Positions 45,707 through 54,953 are shown, counted from the first letter of the stretch. The stretch is 64,000 nucleotides of DNA from CAZVLQ01 sp964628185 (GCA_964628185.1 CAZVLQ010000001.1:62001-126000), one strand, 5' to 3'. Notes: a model not told the origin generated them from the letters alone. A program made the numbers and translations.

Positions 45707-46375
45707 ATGCCGAGAATCAGTACTACTGTCTTATTTACTCTTGCCATATTGCTGGCGACCGTCTGGGTATTTCCCGCATCGGCTGCTTCGTTGCATGGAA
45801 TCGCCAAAAAGGGCGAAAGAATTTTTAACAAGAATTGCGTTGCCTGCCACCAGGCGGACGCGATCGGTAAACCGGGCGTCGCGCCTTCATTAACCAACCC
45901 GCAATTGCTGAGTATCGCTTCAGATAAGTTTCTTTTTGAAACGATCAGCAAGGGCCGCAGGGGGACGGCTATGCCGGCCTGGGGTGAAGAACTTGGGAAA
46001 AAGAAAATCAAGGCCGTTATCGCTTATCTGCGCTCGCATGCCAAAGGACCCAACCGTTCGACTGAGGTGAATGCGGAACGAAGATCCATGGGCAATGCAA
46101 AACTGGGCAAGGTCTGGTTCCAGGGGATTTGCGCCCATTGTCATGGCATTTATGGTCAGGGCTACGCGGCCGATGGTTCCGGTACGGCCATTGGTGGCCC
46201 GGACTTTCTACGGCTTGCCTCGGATGGATTTATTCGTGAGACCATCATGTATGGCCGGGACGGTACGCGCATGCGTCCCTTTCACAACTCCGCGGCGCTG
46301 GCTAATTTGAGCAAATCAGAAATTGATGATGTTATCAAGTACATGCGCACCCTGCGTATCCCTGAAGATTTATAA
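45707..46375 (+). CDS. Periplasmic dihaem cytochrome c
   Basis: A 222-residue exported protein with two class I cytochrome c domains. The signal peptide ends near ASAA-S (residue 27). Haem sites are CVACH (44-48) and CAHCH (142-146), with methionines MPAWG near 83 and RMRPF near 185 as likely axial ligands. The ATG at 45707 follows a GGGAGGA site. It is 24 bases upstream of napA and shares an FNR-type box, so it is probably the electron donor of the NapA-like enzyme in place of the usual NapB, which is absent. Confidence 0.9.
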   Translation: MPRISTTVLFTLAILLATVWVFPASAASLHGIAKKGERIFNKNCVACHQADAIGKPGVAPSLTNPQLLSIASDKFLFETISKGRRGTAMPAWGEELGKKKIKAVIAYLRSHAKGPNRSTEVNAERRSMGNAKLGKVWFQGICAHCHGIYGQGYAADGSGTAIGGPDFLRLASDGFIRETIMYGRDGTRMRPFHNSAALANLSKSEIDDVIKYMRTLRIPEDL

Positions 46376-46399
46376 ATTATAAAAGAGGAGGAAATAGAT

Positions 46400-49159
46400 A
46401 TGAAAAGAATCAAGGTTAACCGGCGCAACTTTATCAAAGGTAGCGCCTTTATTGCCGCTTCGGCCACAGCCGCGGGCGCCGGACTGTTTTCAGCGGGAAA
46501 TCCCGAGCTTGAAGCAGCGCCCACTCCCTCCGAGGAGAACGATGAAGGACGCAAGGAGTTTAAGTCCGCCTGTCCGTATTGCGGTGTCGGTTGCGGTACG
46601 CTCATCCAGGTGGAGAAAGGCAAGATTGTATCCATGCGCCCGGATCCCAAACACCCGACCAACTACGGGCTGCAATGCATCAAGGGGCTGACCGCCGCCG
46701 AGCCACTCTATACGGACCGCCTGGAAGGCGACTCCTATGTCCGTAAGGATGTCTGGAAGGAATGGAACAAGCCCGGTCATGGTGATCTGGAATATGTTTC
46801 CAGAACCAAGGGCTCATTCGATGAGAAACACTTTGCCCGCGTTCCGTACGAGAAGGTCTCGGAGATGGTCGCCCACAAGGTCGCACACCTTCATAAGAAG
46901 TATGGCGGAAATTCCATTGCTCTGTACGGTTCCGGCCAGTTGACCGTGGAAGGTCAGTATCTGGAAAACCTGTTCATGAAGGGCATACTGGGATCGAATA
47001 CCATTGAAGCCAATGCCCGCATGTGTATGACCTCGGCGGTCACCGGCTATTTCAAGACCCTGGGTTCGGACACCCCGCCCCTGGCCTATGAAGATATCGA
47101 ACTCTCCGACATGGTGATGCATTTTGGTCACAATGCCCGCGAATCGCATCCGATTATCTATTGGCGTATTGCCGACCACAAGAAGAAAAAAGACATTCCC
47201 ACCGTGGTCGTGGATCCGCGCTACACCGGCACCAGTCAGGGCTATCACGATATTAATTCAAAAAACCATGTGCATGTGCCGATTCTTAACGGTGACATCA
47301 GCTTCCTCAACTCGATCGCCCATGTACTCCTGAAGGATCATCCCGATGTCATTGACTGGAAATTCATGAAGGCGCATACCGACGGCTGGAAGGAATACAC
47401 CGATGGGGTGCTGAAGGATTACAGCCCTGAGCAGGTGCAGGACCGTATGGGCAACGCCGAAGTGACGCCGGCGATGATCCGCAGGGTGGCCGGTATGTTT
47501 GCCGACGCCACGCGCAAGCGGCTGGCTCGCACCAAGGGAAATCATAAAGGCTACGGCGGTGTCATCATCATGTGGGGCATTGGCTACAACCAGCATATCC
47601 ACGGCCAGCACAATGTGATTTCACTCATCAATCTGCTGAATATGACTGGCAATATCGCCAAACCGGGTTGTGGACCATTCTCCATGACCGGACAGCCGAA
47701 CGCCATGGGCGAGCGCTTTACCGGTGGTTTGACGGGCCGGCTTCCCTTTAATCAGGGGCTGAAGAATGCACCCCACCGCGCCAAGATAGCCAAGGCCTGG
47801 GGCGTGCCTGAAAAGAACCTGGTGAATGCCATGAATTCGGTCAATTCAGGCATGGCCGTGGGCATGATGGAGCGGGGTCTGAAGAACGACAGTACGAGGG
47901 TCAGGGCCATCTTCCTCGTTTATGCCACCCACATCGATCTGCCGGATTCATGGCATGTTTCCCGGCCGGCGATGACCCGGATGTTTACCATCGCCCAGGA
48001 GATTTACAAACACGCGCCGAACAATCTCTATGCGGACGTGATTTTCCCGGCGGCGACCTGGGGTGAGGCGCAGGGGACCTATATCCAGTCCGAGCGCCGC
48101 TTTTATGTCACCGACAAGGCGGCCCAGGGGCCGAAGGGCACCCATGCGGACCTGGATATGGTGATCGACAAGGGCAGGGAGATCGGGAAGCTGATCGGGA
48201 TTCCGAACGTGGACAAGATCTTCCACTGGAAGAAGCTGCCAGACGGATCCTATGATGCCGAAGAGGTCTTCCGCGATCTGGTCAAGGCTTCCGCCGGTAC
48301 CGATACCGATCTGACCGGTATGCTGGATGTGGAAAAGAAGGACGGCATCGGCCTTTATGACCAGATTCGCGAACTGCGCGGCATTCAATGGCCGGCGCCT
48401 ACCTATGCCATTGCCAAGGCGGGAGGTGCCAAGCGGCGCTTTATGGCGCAGGAAGGCGTCTGGAAGAATCGGCCTTATGGCTATTTCCGCACCAAGGATG
48501 GCAGAGCTCATTTTATACTGTGCCAGCAGGACTACAGCAAGCGGAAAGAGGTTACCGCAAAGCTGATGCAATTCGGGGTCAAGGAAGGGTTTTATACCAT
48601 TGATAACCGGGATCTACTCATTCAGGCCCGTGATATGGCATTAACCCCGGACCTCCCCGATGCAGGATACCGCGGAATTAAATGGTCCGATATTCCAAAG
48701 GACAAGTATCCGTACTGGATGGCCTTCGGCGTAGTCTATGAGCATTTTCACACGGCCAAATGCAACCGCTCACCAACCCTGCGCCGGCTGGTGCCGGAGC
48801 AGTATGTGGAGATGCATGAGGACGATGCCAGGGCGCTTGGTATCAAGGATGGGGATCTGGTGCGTCTGATCACCCGGCGTGGCTACATCGACAATGTGCG
48901 TGCTCAGGTAGGCGGTACCAATAGCCTGATCAAGCCGGCGCGAAACTTCGTTCCGCGTGGATTCTTTTTCACGCCATGGAATTTGTCGGTGGTGGATAGT
49001 GCTGATCCGAGGTTCAACCATTGGCTGGCCAACGGTACTACCAATCGATCCTATGACCCCGTATCGGGCCAGGTAGACTTCAAGAAAGGCGCTTGCCGGA
49101 TCGAGAAGATGGATCGAGAGGCTGGCGAGAAAAAGCAAGTAGATGCTCGCCTTATCTGA
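46400..49159 (+). CDS. napA: NapA-type periplasmic nitrate reductase (divergent)
   Basis: A 919-residue molybdopterin enzyme exported by Tat (NRRNFIKG). A [4Fe-4S] cluster is bound by CPYCGVGC (Cys58, Cys61, Cys65) and Cys93 in QCIKG. Cys209 in NARMCMTSAV is the expected molybdenum ligand, as in NapA. NapA-specific features include GCGPFSMTGQPNAMGE near 425, a GRLPFN segment and the C-terminal GQVDFKKGACRI. It is longer than typical proteobacterial NapA (about 830) and closer to the roughly 925-residue epsilonproteobacterial type. The likely reaction is nitrate to nitrite, and such enzymes also reduce chlorate. NapB, NapC and NapD are not in the window. Chlorite dismutase lies two genes downstream. 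Confidence 0.85.
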   Translation: MKRIKVNRRNFIKGSAFIAASATAAGAGLFSAGNPELEAAPTPSEENDEGRKEFKSACPYCGVGCGTLIQVEKGKIVSMRPDPKHPTNYGLQCIKGLTAAEPLYTDRLEGDSYVRKDVWKEWNKPGHGDLEYVSRTKGSFDEKHFARVPYEKVSEMVAHKVAHLHKKYGGNSIALYGSGQLTVEGQYLENLFMKGILGSNTIEANARMCMTSAVTGYFKTLGSDTPPLAYEDIELSDMVMHFGHNARESHPIIYWRIADHKKKKDIPTVVVDPRYTGTSQGYHDINSKNHVHVPILNGDISFLNSIAHVLLKDHPDVIDWKFMKAHTDGWKEYTDGVLKDYSPEQVQDRMGNAEVTPAMIRRVAGMFADATRKRLARTKGNHKGYGGVIIMWGIGYNQHIHGQHNVISLINLLNMTGNIAKPGCGPFSMTGQPNAMGERFTGGLTGRLPFNQGLKNAPHRAKIAKAWGVPEKNLVNAMNSVNSGMAVGMMERGLKNDSTRVRAIFLVYATHIDLPDSWHVSRPAMTRMFTIAQEIYKHAPNNLYADVIFPAATWGEAQGTYIQSERRFYVTDKAAQGPKGTHADLDMVIDKGREIGKLIGIPNVDKIFHWKKLPDGSYDAEEVFRDLVKASAGTDTDLTGMLDVEKKDGIGLYDQIRELRGIQWPAPTYAIAKAGGAKRRFMAQEGVWKNRPYGYFRTKDGRAHFILCQQDYSKRKEVTAKLMQFGVKEGFYTIDNRDLLIQARDMALTPDLPDAGYRGIKWSDIPKDKYPYWMAFGVVYEHFHTAKCNRSPTLRRLVPEQYVEMHEDDARALGIKDGDLVRLITRRGYIDNVRAQVGGTNSLIKPARNFVPRGFFFTPWNLSVVDSADPRFNHWLANGTTNRSYDPVSGQVDFKKGACRIEKMDREAGEKKQVDARLI

Positions 49160-49183
49160 CGGATGTCTGATCCCGCGGGAAAT

Positions 49184-49222
49184 AAAGACAGTACCGGAGC
49201 GTTATGCTCCGGTACTGTCTTT
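49184..49222 (+). terminator. 17-bp perfect hairpin between napA and napG-like gene
   Basis: AAAGACAGTACCGGAGC at 49184-49200 is exactly inverted at 49206-49222 with a GTTAT loop, ending in TTT-CCC-TT. It resembles an intrinsic terminator or attenuator. It lies 24 bases past the napA stop and 10 bases before the preferred napG start, where it could also limit translation. Confidence 0.7.
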
Positions 49223-49231
49223 CCCTTGCCC

Positions 49232-49825
49232 ATGAATCGCAGGCGATTCCTGTGTGCGGTGCTGGGCGGCACTGTAACTGTTTTGTCGGCGTTCTCATCC
49301 ATACCCGGTGCTGCCTGGGCGGCGCGCAGGGTTGCGACCTACCGCATGCGCTTTCTCCGTCCGCCAGGGGCGCTGGCGGAGGATGATTTTTTAAGCCGGT
49401 GTATTCGCTGTGGAAAATGTTCGGAGGTTTGTCCAAATAATTGCATCAAATATTTTGGTCTTGAGAAAGGCATTGCCGGCATGGGGACGCCCTACCTCAT
49501 CCCGCGTGAGCAGGCCTGTATCCTGTGTATGAAGTGCGGGGATGCCTGTCCGACCGGAGCCCTGAAGCCTATCCGGCGCACCAGGAAAGACATCCTTGAA
49601 AATGTAAAGATGGGGCATGCGCATGTTGATGAAAGCCTGTGCCTGTCCTTTCAGGGCAAGACCTGCGGCGTATGTGCCCGCGCCTGTCCACTTGGGAAGG
49701 TTGCCATAACGGTTAGTTATCTTGAACAGCCTCATCTCCAGTCAGGCTGTATTGGCTGTGGACTTTGTGAACGATCCTGCATCCAGATGCCTCAGGCCAT
49801 TCGAATTATCCCCAATTATAGCTAG
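49232..49825 (+). CDS. napG: NapG-like Tat-exported ferredoxin
   Basis: A 197-residue protein with a Tat signal (NRRRFLCAVLGG) and four cysteine groups: CIRCGKCSEVCP, CILCMKCGDACP, CGVCARACP and CIGCGLCERSC, expected to hold up to four [4Fe-4S] clusters. NapG works with NapH to pass quinol electrons to NapA without NapC. The ATG at 49232 puts the Tat motif at the N-terminus but lacks a ribosome site; an ATG at 49163 would add 23 residues spanning the hairpin. Confidence 0.83.
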   Translation: MNRRRFLCAVLGGTVTVLSAFSSIPGAAWAARRVATYRMRFLRPPGALAEDDFLSRCIRCGKCSEVCPNNCIKYFGLEKGIAGMGTPYLIPREQACILCMKCGDACPTGALKPIRRTRKDILENVKMGHAHVDESLCLSFQGKTCGVCARACPLGKVAITVSYLEQPHLQSGCIGCGLCERSCIQMPQAIRIIPNYS

Positions 49826-49867
49826 TTAGTTTTCTTTACTCGTGAGATATAGTGCCGGAGAAAAAAT

Positions 49868-50659
49868 ATGAAAAGAATAATGAATCCGATTGCCTTTATA
49901 ATTTTATCTACAATTTTACTTTCCTTTGCAAATGGCAATGCGGAGGCATCAAACAAGATAGATAAAATCAAAATATTAAACTCGATAGGTGTCATCGGTA
50001 CCTTCGCAGTATTTAAGGCAGAGCCATCGTGGCACAAAATAACTTCTGAAAAGAAAAAATTAGTCCTGGGGATGGTTAAAAGTCTAATCGAAAGTTATTC
50101 CGGCAGGGTTGTTGTTGACACGTATTCCACGTTAGGATTTACAAAAGATTCGGACTTCTTTTTAAGACTCCACGCATACGATCCGGTTAATAACTACAAA
50201 TTTATCAGGAAATTATTGTCTCCCAATATCCTTGGTAATTACTTTTCCTTGCGGAGCTTGCATTATGGGATAACAAAAGGGTTGAACTACGCAGACAAAA
50301 CCCCTGATTTACTCGCGGCACTTAAAGCTACCAAGTACGAAGGGAATCCTCCGGTTTTCGGGATTGTGGTAACTGTTGATAAAAATTCGGACTGGTGGAA
50401 CCTGCCCGAGAATGAAAGACTCGAGATGATAAAGGAGCATACGGTTAGAACCATGCATTTCATAAAAAGTACAAAGCGAAAGCTTTATCATTCAACAGGT
50501 CTTGGTGAAACCGATTTTATAACTTATTTTGAGACCGCCGACCTTAAAGCATTCAGTAATTTGATGATAACGTTAAAATCAATAAAGGAGGCAAAATACA
50601 CTACATATGGGATACCCATAATCGGATATATTACGAGTATTAATGATATCTTAAAGTAG
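49868..50659 (+). CDS. cld: Chlorite dismutase (secreted)
   Basis: A 263-residue heme enzyme that splits chlorite to chloride and O2, with a signal peptide (residues 1-27). Residues needed for activity are present with the spacing of the well-studied Dechloromonas enzyme (Trp155, Trp156, His170, Arg183): here Trp176-Trp177, proximal heme ligand His191 and distal Arg204. The segment KRKLYHSTGLGETDFITYFE closely resembles lineage I Cld. A GGAG site precedes the ATG. The gene is clearly AT-rich (19 G+C in the 60 bases 49921-49980, about 32%), unlike napA, which suggests horizontal transfer. It lies between napG- and napH-like genes. A NapA-type enzyme makes chlorite from chlorate, so removal of chlorite is a plausible role. 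Confidence 0.87.
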   Translation: MKRIMNPIAFIILSTILLSFANGNAEASNKIDKIKILNSIGVIGTFAVFKAEPSWHKITSEKKKLVLGMVKSLIESYSGRVVVDTYSTLGFTKDSDFFLRLHAYDPVNNYKFIRKLLSPNILGNYFSLRSLHYGITKGLNYADKTPDLLAALKATKYEGNPPVFGIVVTVDKNSDWWNLPENERLEMIKEHTVRTMHFIKSTKRKLYHSTGLGETDFITYFETADLKAFSNLMITLKSIKEAKYTTYGIPIIGYITSINDILK

Positions 50660-50842
50660 CATGGGTAATCCGTCCGAAAAGCAGTTACTCTCGGAAGTGG
50701 AAATATCTACCACAGATGGGAGAGGATTAAAAATGCAAATTATCAATTCTTTTCTCTTTATCTCCTCTGTCTCCTCTGTGGTTCAATTTTGTCTGGTTCC
50801 AGCTTTACCAGGTTTAGGTAAATTGGCCAGGATAAGCAGTCA
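50660..50842. other. AT-rich spacer without a convincing gene
   Basis: This stretch after cld holds only a short frame without family resemblance. It contains a pyrimidine-rich run (CTCCTCTGTCTCCTCTGTGG near 50761) that looks like non-coding sequence and may have arrived with cld. Confidence 0.4.
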
Positions 50843-51835
50843 ATGAGTGAATTCCGCGCAGCACAGGTTGAATACAGCAATTATTATCAGATGCTGTCCG
50901 ATAATGTTCGAATGGAGGCCTTTCACACCGCAATTAAGCGCATGATCAAACCCGGTGATATCGTCATTGACCTTGGTGCCGGAACCGGGATTCTTGGTAT
51001 CTGGGCGCTACAGGCTGGAGCAGCCAGGGTCTATGCGATCGAGAAGACCGGTGCCATTGATTTGGCCCGCGAGATTGCCCGCCTCAATGGGTACGCGGGC
51101 CATATTGAATTCATTCAGGATAATTCCATGAACGTATGCATTCCACAACGGGCCAACGCCATTATCTCGGAAACACTCGGCAGTTTCGCGCTGGATGAGA
51201 ACATGCTTCAGTTTATTACGGATGCCCGGGAAAGGCTGCTCGTGGACGAAGGCACGCTTATCCCCGCAGTCGTTGAATTATTCGCAGCCCCGGTCGATAG
51301 CAAGGATATTTATGAAAAAATAGATTTCTGGCGCAAGCTTCCGGATGTTGATTTTTCACCGGCATTTGAACTTTTTTCGCGTAAAATGATGGTGGAATCC
51401 GTGTTGTACGGCCAGCTCCTGGCCGAACCGCTGAGGCTACAATCTGTCAATCTGAATGTATGGAAGGAAGATTCCTACAGCTCCCGCGGCTATTTTCCAA
51501 TTAAGCGGACAGGAACAATTCATGGCATGGCCGGCTGGTTTAGCGCATCATTATGTGATGGCGTATGTATCAATACGGCACCGGATCAACCGGAAACACA
51601 CTGGAAACAGGCATTTTTCCCGTTTCACGACCCCATCCGGGTTGTACGCGGAGATGTGCTTGACTGGTCGGTCGTGGTAAACGGAGCCTCATCCGGCAGC
51701 GACCATACCCGTATTTCCTACCAGTATCGCTGCACCCAGATGCGCAAGGAGATGCGGAAAAAAGGAATTGCCAGAAACGAACCCTGCCCTTGTGGGAGTG
51801 GCCTGAAATTCAAAAAATGTTGTGGGCGATTATGA
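50843..51835 (+). CDS. PRMT-like SAM methyltransferase with C-terminal SEC-C motif
   Basis: A 330-residue cytoplasmic protein. A Rossmann methyltransferase domain has IDLGAGTGILGIWALQAGA (SAM loop) and SETLGSFALDE, which resembles the double-glutamate loop of protein arginine methyltransferases; a beta-barrel-like half follows. The C-terminus RNEPCPCGSGLKFKKCCG is a zinc-binding SEC-C motif as on SecA. PRMT-like proteins are uncommon in bacteria. The substrate is unknown, and its place between cld and napH is unexplained. Start at 50843; no strong ribosome site. Confidence 0.8.
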   Translation: MSEFRAAQVEYSNYYQMLSDNVRMEAFHTAIKRMIKPGDIVIDLGAGTGILGIWALQAGAARVYAIEKTGAIDLAREIARLNGYAGHIEFIQDNSMNVCIPQRANAIISETLGSFALDENMLQFITDARERLLVDEGTLIPAVVELFAAPVDSKDIYEKIDFWRKLPDVDFSPAFELFSRKMMVESVLYGQLLAEPLRLQSVNLNVWKEDSYSSRGYFPIKRTGTIHGMAGWFSASLCDGVCINTAPDQPETHWKQAFFPFHDPIRVVRGDVLDWSVVVNGASSGSDHTRISYQYRCTQMRKEMRKKGIARNEPCPCGSGLKFKKCCGRL

Positions 51836-51875
51836 ACCCGAATACTTCCGAGACAACACAGGGGGACGGTGGTTT

Positions 51876-52856
51876 ATGCAACGGCACCTGAATAAACTAC
51901 GCTGGGCAAGCCTGTGGACGATATTTACCATGCTGATCATTTTGCCACTTGTCAGCGTTTATCAGACCTATGTTGCGGCCCATGGCTATCGTCTGTTATC
52001 GCCCTCCGGCAAGCGGTTTTATGACGTTATGTATTTTCTAACCTCGCCATTTACCAATGACCCGGCAAACAGCCTGGATGCGATTAAAGGCACGACCTGG
52101 TCCGGCAGTCTCCTTGGCCTGAAACTCAGCGATCCGTTGGCGGTTGCCGGCCAGATGGCCGCTGCGCTTGATGTTCACTGGTCGTTTCTGGTCACGGCCC
52201 TGATCCCGATTGCCTTCACTATCGTTTTCGGGCGCTTTTTTTGCGGCTGGATTTGTCCGGCGACACTGCTCTATGAATTGAACACGAATGTAGCCGTCTG
52301 GCTACGCAAGGCCGGATTGCCCACCGGAAATTTTCATTTCAACCGGTGGCTGAAATACGGGGTGTTGGCCCTGGGGCTCGTGTTGTCCGCGATAAGCGGC
52401 TCGGTGCTGATGGTAAACATCTATCCACCCGCCATTGTTGGCCGGGAACTTTATTACGCCATCGCCCTTGGTGGCTTTGGCGCGGGTGCCGTTTTTTTCG
52501 CGGTGACGCTGTTGTTCGATATTCTGATTGCCCGCCGTGGCTTCTGCCGTTACCTGTGCCCCGGCGGCGCGCTTTATTCGTTGCTGGGCCGCTATCGCCT
52601 TTTCCGTATCAAACGGACAGTGGAGACCTGCAACGATTGTGCCAAATGCAATGCGGTCTGTGAATTTGCTCTGGATCCGATGCATGATGATTTTGGCCAG
52701 GAATGCAACAATTGCAGCGCCTGCATCGCTGTCTGTCCGACCCGGGCACTTGCATTTACCACACGCATTAAGGACATGCCCTATCAGGGTCCGGGGCATC
52801 TGGGGCGTAAATTCCCTGAATCCGGTCATGATAACCGCTCCGGGGAGATTGACTGA
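51876..52856 (+). CDS. napH: NapH-like membrane Fe-S protein
   Basis: A 326-residue quinol-oxidising module. About four to five helices carry two cytoplasmic CxxxCP motifs, CGWICPATLLYE near 121 and CRYLCPGGALY near 235, followed by ferredoxin-like CNDCAKCNAVC and CNNCSACIAVCP. NapH oxidises quinol and hands electrons to NapG. The ATG at 51876 is preferred because a GGGGGA stretch precedes it; an in-frame ATG at 51822 overlaps the methyltransferase gene. It is separated from napG by two inserted genes. The next gene overlaps its stop by one base. Confidence 0.85.
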   Translation: MQRHLNKLRWASLWTIFTMLIILPLVSVYQTYVAAHGYRLLSPSGKRFYDVMYFLTSPFTNDPANSLDAIKGTTWSGSLLGLKLSDPLAVAGQMAAALDVHWSFLVTALIPIAFTIVFGRFFCGWICPATLLYELNTNVAVWLRKAGLPTGNFHFNRWLKYGVLALGLVLSAISGSVLMVNIYPPAIVGRELYYAIALGGFGAGAVFFAVTLLFDILIARRGFCRYLCPGGALYSLLGRYRLFRIKRTVETCNDCAKCNAVCEFALDPMHDDFGQECNNCSACIAVCPTRALAFTTRIKDMPYQGPGHLGRKFPESGHDNRSGEID

Positions 52857-53446
52857 TGCCCAGGCTGATTTTATTTCTCCTGTTGTTGTGCCCGGTCTGG
52901 TACACACCGGCATATGCCCACCATGTGATAGGCAGACCCGCCTACAGTTTGAACGAAGATTCAAACACGCCGCCCAGCATGCAGGTTGAAACCCAGATGG
53001 GCGACTATTTTATTACCTATATGGTTTTCCCTGCATTTCCCCGGCCCAATGAACCGGGCCGGATCAACCTGTACGCAAAACGTATTGACAATGACAGGCC
53101 CTTTCAGGGCAAGGTCAGTTTTATGGTGCGTGATGATAGCTGGTTCAACAAGCGTGAAGAACGTATCGGCGTGCAGAAAGTGGATGACAATGTTTTTCGC
53201 CAGAGGTTCATGTTTCGTGAAGCGGGGGACTACATCATCACGGCAAAGTTTATGGATCACGGCGTACCTTATATCATTGACTTTCCTTTACGCATTGGCA
53301 AGCCATCGAGAGTTGGCGTTATTGGGACGCTGGTAGGCGGTATGGCAGTCGTACTGATCATAGTTAACATATATCGCCGCAAACGCCTGGTCGGCGAAAA
53401 GGTCCGCGATGCCGCTCGCGACAGGAGAAAATCATTAATCCCGTGA
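52856..53446 (+). CDS. Exported YtkA/FixH-like protein
   Basis: A 196-residue protein with a signal peptide (residues 1-21, ending AYA-HH), a beta-rich extracytoplasmic domain and a C-terminal membrane helix (about 155-172). The layout resembles YtkA/FixH-type proteins linked to respiratory copper enzymes; the match is weak and the function unknown. Several residues could bind metal (HHV at the mature N-terminus, MDHG near 142). It overlaps napH and the next gene (GTGA), so it belongs to the same coupled set. Confidence 0.65.
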   Translation: MPRLILFLLLLCPVWYTPAYAHHVIGRPAYSLNEDSNTPPSMQVETQMGDYFITYMVFPAFPRPNEPGRINLYAKRIDNDRPFQGKVSFMVRDDSWFNKREERIGVQKVDDNVFRQRFMFREAGDYIITAKFMDHGVPYIIDFPLRIGKPSRVGVIGTLVGGMAVVLIIVNIYRRKRLVGEKVRDAARDRRKSLIP

Positions 53447-54948
53447 CATATCCGGGCCTTCCGTTCGGCTGGGTCATGTGTGCATGGATATGGATTATGG
53501 TCCTTGCCGTTTGGGCGTTATTTGCGCCACGTGCAGCTTCCACTCCCGGTGCTTACGGGCGATCATGGATTGGCCAACGGCTGGCGGCAATACATACGGC
53601 TTCAAGCTGGCCGCTGCTAACCCTTAAACTGGTGGTGACGGGCCTTTTCCTGCTTGTCATTTTTGCCGGTGCGTTCGGTACGCCGATCCCCGCACGTAAT
53701 CTTGCCACGGTGCTGACCTGGAATCTCTGGTGGGCAGGTCTTATCCTTTCCGTGTTTTTCCTGGGTTCCGCCTGGTGCGCGGTTTGCCCGTGGGATGCTC
53801 TGGCCACATGGTTGACTCGCTTGAATCTCACAGGCCACCCCAATCTCAATGGCAGCCTCAACCTGCGTGTTCCAGGTATCCTGCGCAGTGTATGGCCGGC
53901 ATTGTTGATGTTTATCGGCCTGACCTGGCTGGAACTCGGCTTTGGGATTACCACCAGACCCTATGCCACGGCTCTACTGGCGATTTTTATGATCGTACTG
54001 GCTACAATTTCGGCCGCCCTGTTTGAACGCAAGGCCTTTTGTCGTTTTTTCTGCCCCGTGGGTCGGACCATTGGTTTTTACGCTCAGCTCGCACCCGTGG
54101 AACTTCGCCATGTCGATGCGGAAGTTTGCAATCGCTGCGCCACCCTGGATTGCTATTATGGTACGGAAAGGGTTGAACCTTGTCCCACGAATCTGGTTAT
54201 GAAAAACCTGCGGGAAAATACCTATTGTATCTCCTGCGGCAATTGTATTCGTAGCTGTCCCAGCCAGAACATAGCCTGGAATCTTCGGCCTATGAGCCGG
54301 GAAGCGGTACAGGATGCGCGGCCTCGTCCGGATGAAGCCTGGTTTATGCTGGGATTGCTGGCGCTGGCAGGTCTGCATGGATTGACGATGATGCCCTTCT
54401 GGGAGCGTTGGGTTAGAATGCTGGCACGTCAGATAGGAGATTCCGGTCAGTTACTTTGGAGTTTTACGACAGGCCTGTTGGCGGTTATGATCATGGTCGG
54501 GCTGTTGTATGGTATGATGATTTGGCTGACCCGGCGCATCAACAGAAATACAATTTCTTTCAAACGCTTGTTTTCCGGTATGTCCTTTATCGCCTTGCCA
54601 CTCGCCTTCACCTATCATCTGGCACACAATCTTAATCATCTGTTGCGCGAAGGCCGCGGCCTCGAAGCACTGTTTATAAATCCGTTGGGCGTAGGTGTTC
54701 AACCGCTGAGTCTCGCGGAAAAACAGGCACGGGCCACATCAGCGATCATTCCACAGGATGCATTGTTTGCATTGCAGGCCGCCCTCATCATCTTCGGTTT
54801 CTGGATCGCCATGCAGGTGTTGCGCCATCGTGGAGAGGCATTGCTTCCAGGTTCCGGGTGGAAGCTTTTCCCGGTATGCATCTTCGCCATGATTACGACG
54901 GCTTCGTATCTTTGGTTGTTAAGCCAGCCTATGATGATGAGATTCTAG
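53443..54948 (+). CDS. Second NapH/NosR-like membrane Fe-S protein with extra helices
   Basis: A 501-residue protein with about ten helices. It has the CxxxCP motifs WCAVCPWDAL near 113 and CRFFCPVG near 200, then cysteine groups CNRCATLDC and CISCGNCIRSCP. After about 300 come further helices with a His-rich stretch YHLAHNLNHLL near 386-396 that could bind heme b. This layout is closer to the C-terminal part of NosR/CcoG-like proteins than to plain NapH. The GTG start at 53443 overlaps the preceding stop. It likely receives electrons from quinol and passes them to the small ferredoxin that follows. Confidence 0.7.
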   Translation: MTYPGLPFGWVMCAWIWIMVLAVWALFAPRAASTPGAYGRSWIGQRLAAIHTASSWPLLTLKLVVTGLFLLVIFAGAFGTPIPARNLATVLTWNLWWAGLILSVFFLGSAWCAVCPWDALATWLTRLNLTGHPNLNGSLNLRVPGILRSVWPALLMFIGLTWLELGFGITTRPYATALLAIFMIVLATISAALFERKAFCRFFCPVGRTIGFYAQLAPVELRHVDAEVCNRCATLDCYYGTERVEPCPTNLVMKNLRENTYCISCGNCIRSCPSQNIAWNLRPMSREAVQDARPRPDEAWFMLGLLALAGLHGLTMMPFWERWVRMLARQIGDSGQLLWSFTTGLLAVMIMVGLLYGMMIWLTRRINRNTISFKRLFSGMSFIALPLAFTYHLAHNLNHLLREGRGLEALFINPLGVGVQPLSLAEKQARATSAIIPQDALFALQAALIIFGFWIAMQVLRHRGEALLPGSGWKLFPVCIFAMITTASYLWLLSQPMMMRF

Positions 54949-54953
54949 TCCAA

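Noticed and set aside
46400..49159. Interpretation of the molybdoenzyme as a (per)chlorate reductase of the PcrA/ClrA type because cld is nearby
   Set aside because: PcrA and ClrA have an aspartate molybdenum ligand and different Fe-S spacing. Here the ligand position is Cys209 and the sequence features are those of NapA.
50661..50846. A 61-codon frame between cld and the methyltransferase
   Set aside because: Pyrimidine-rich low-complexity coding, no ribosome site and no similarity I can recognise.
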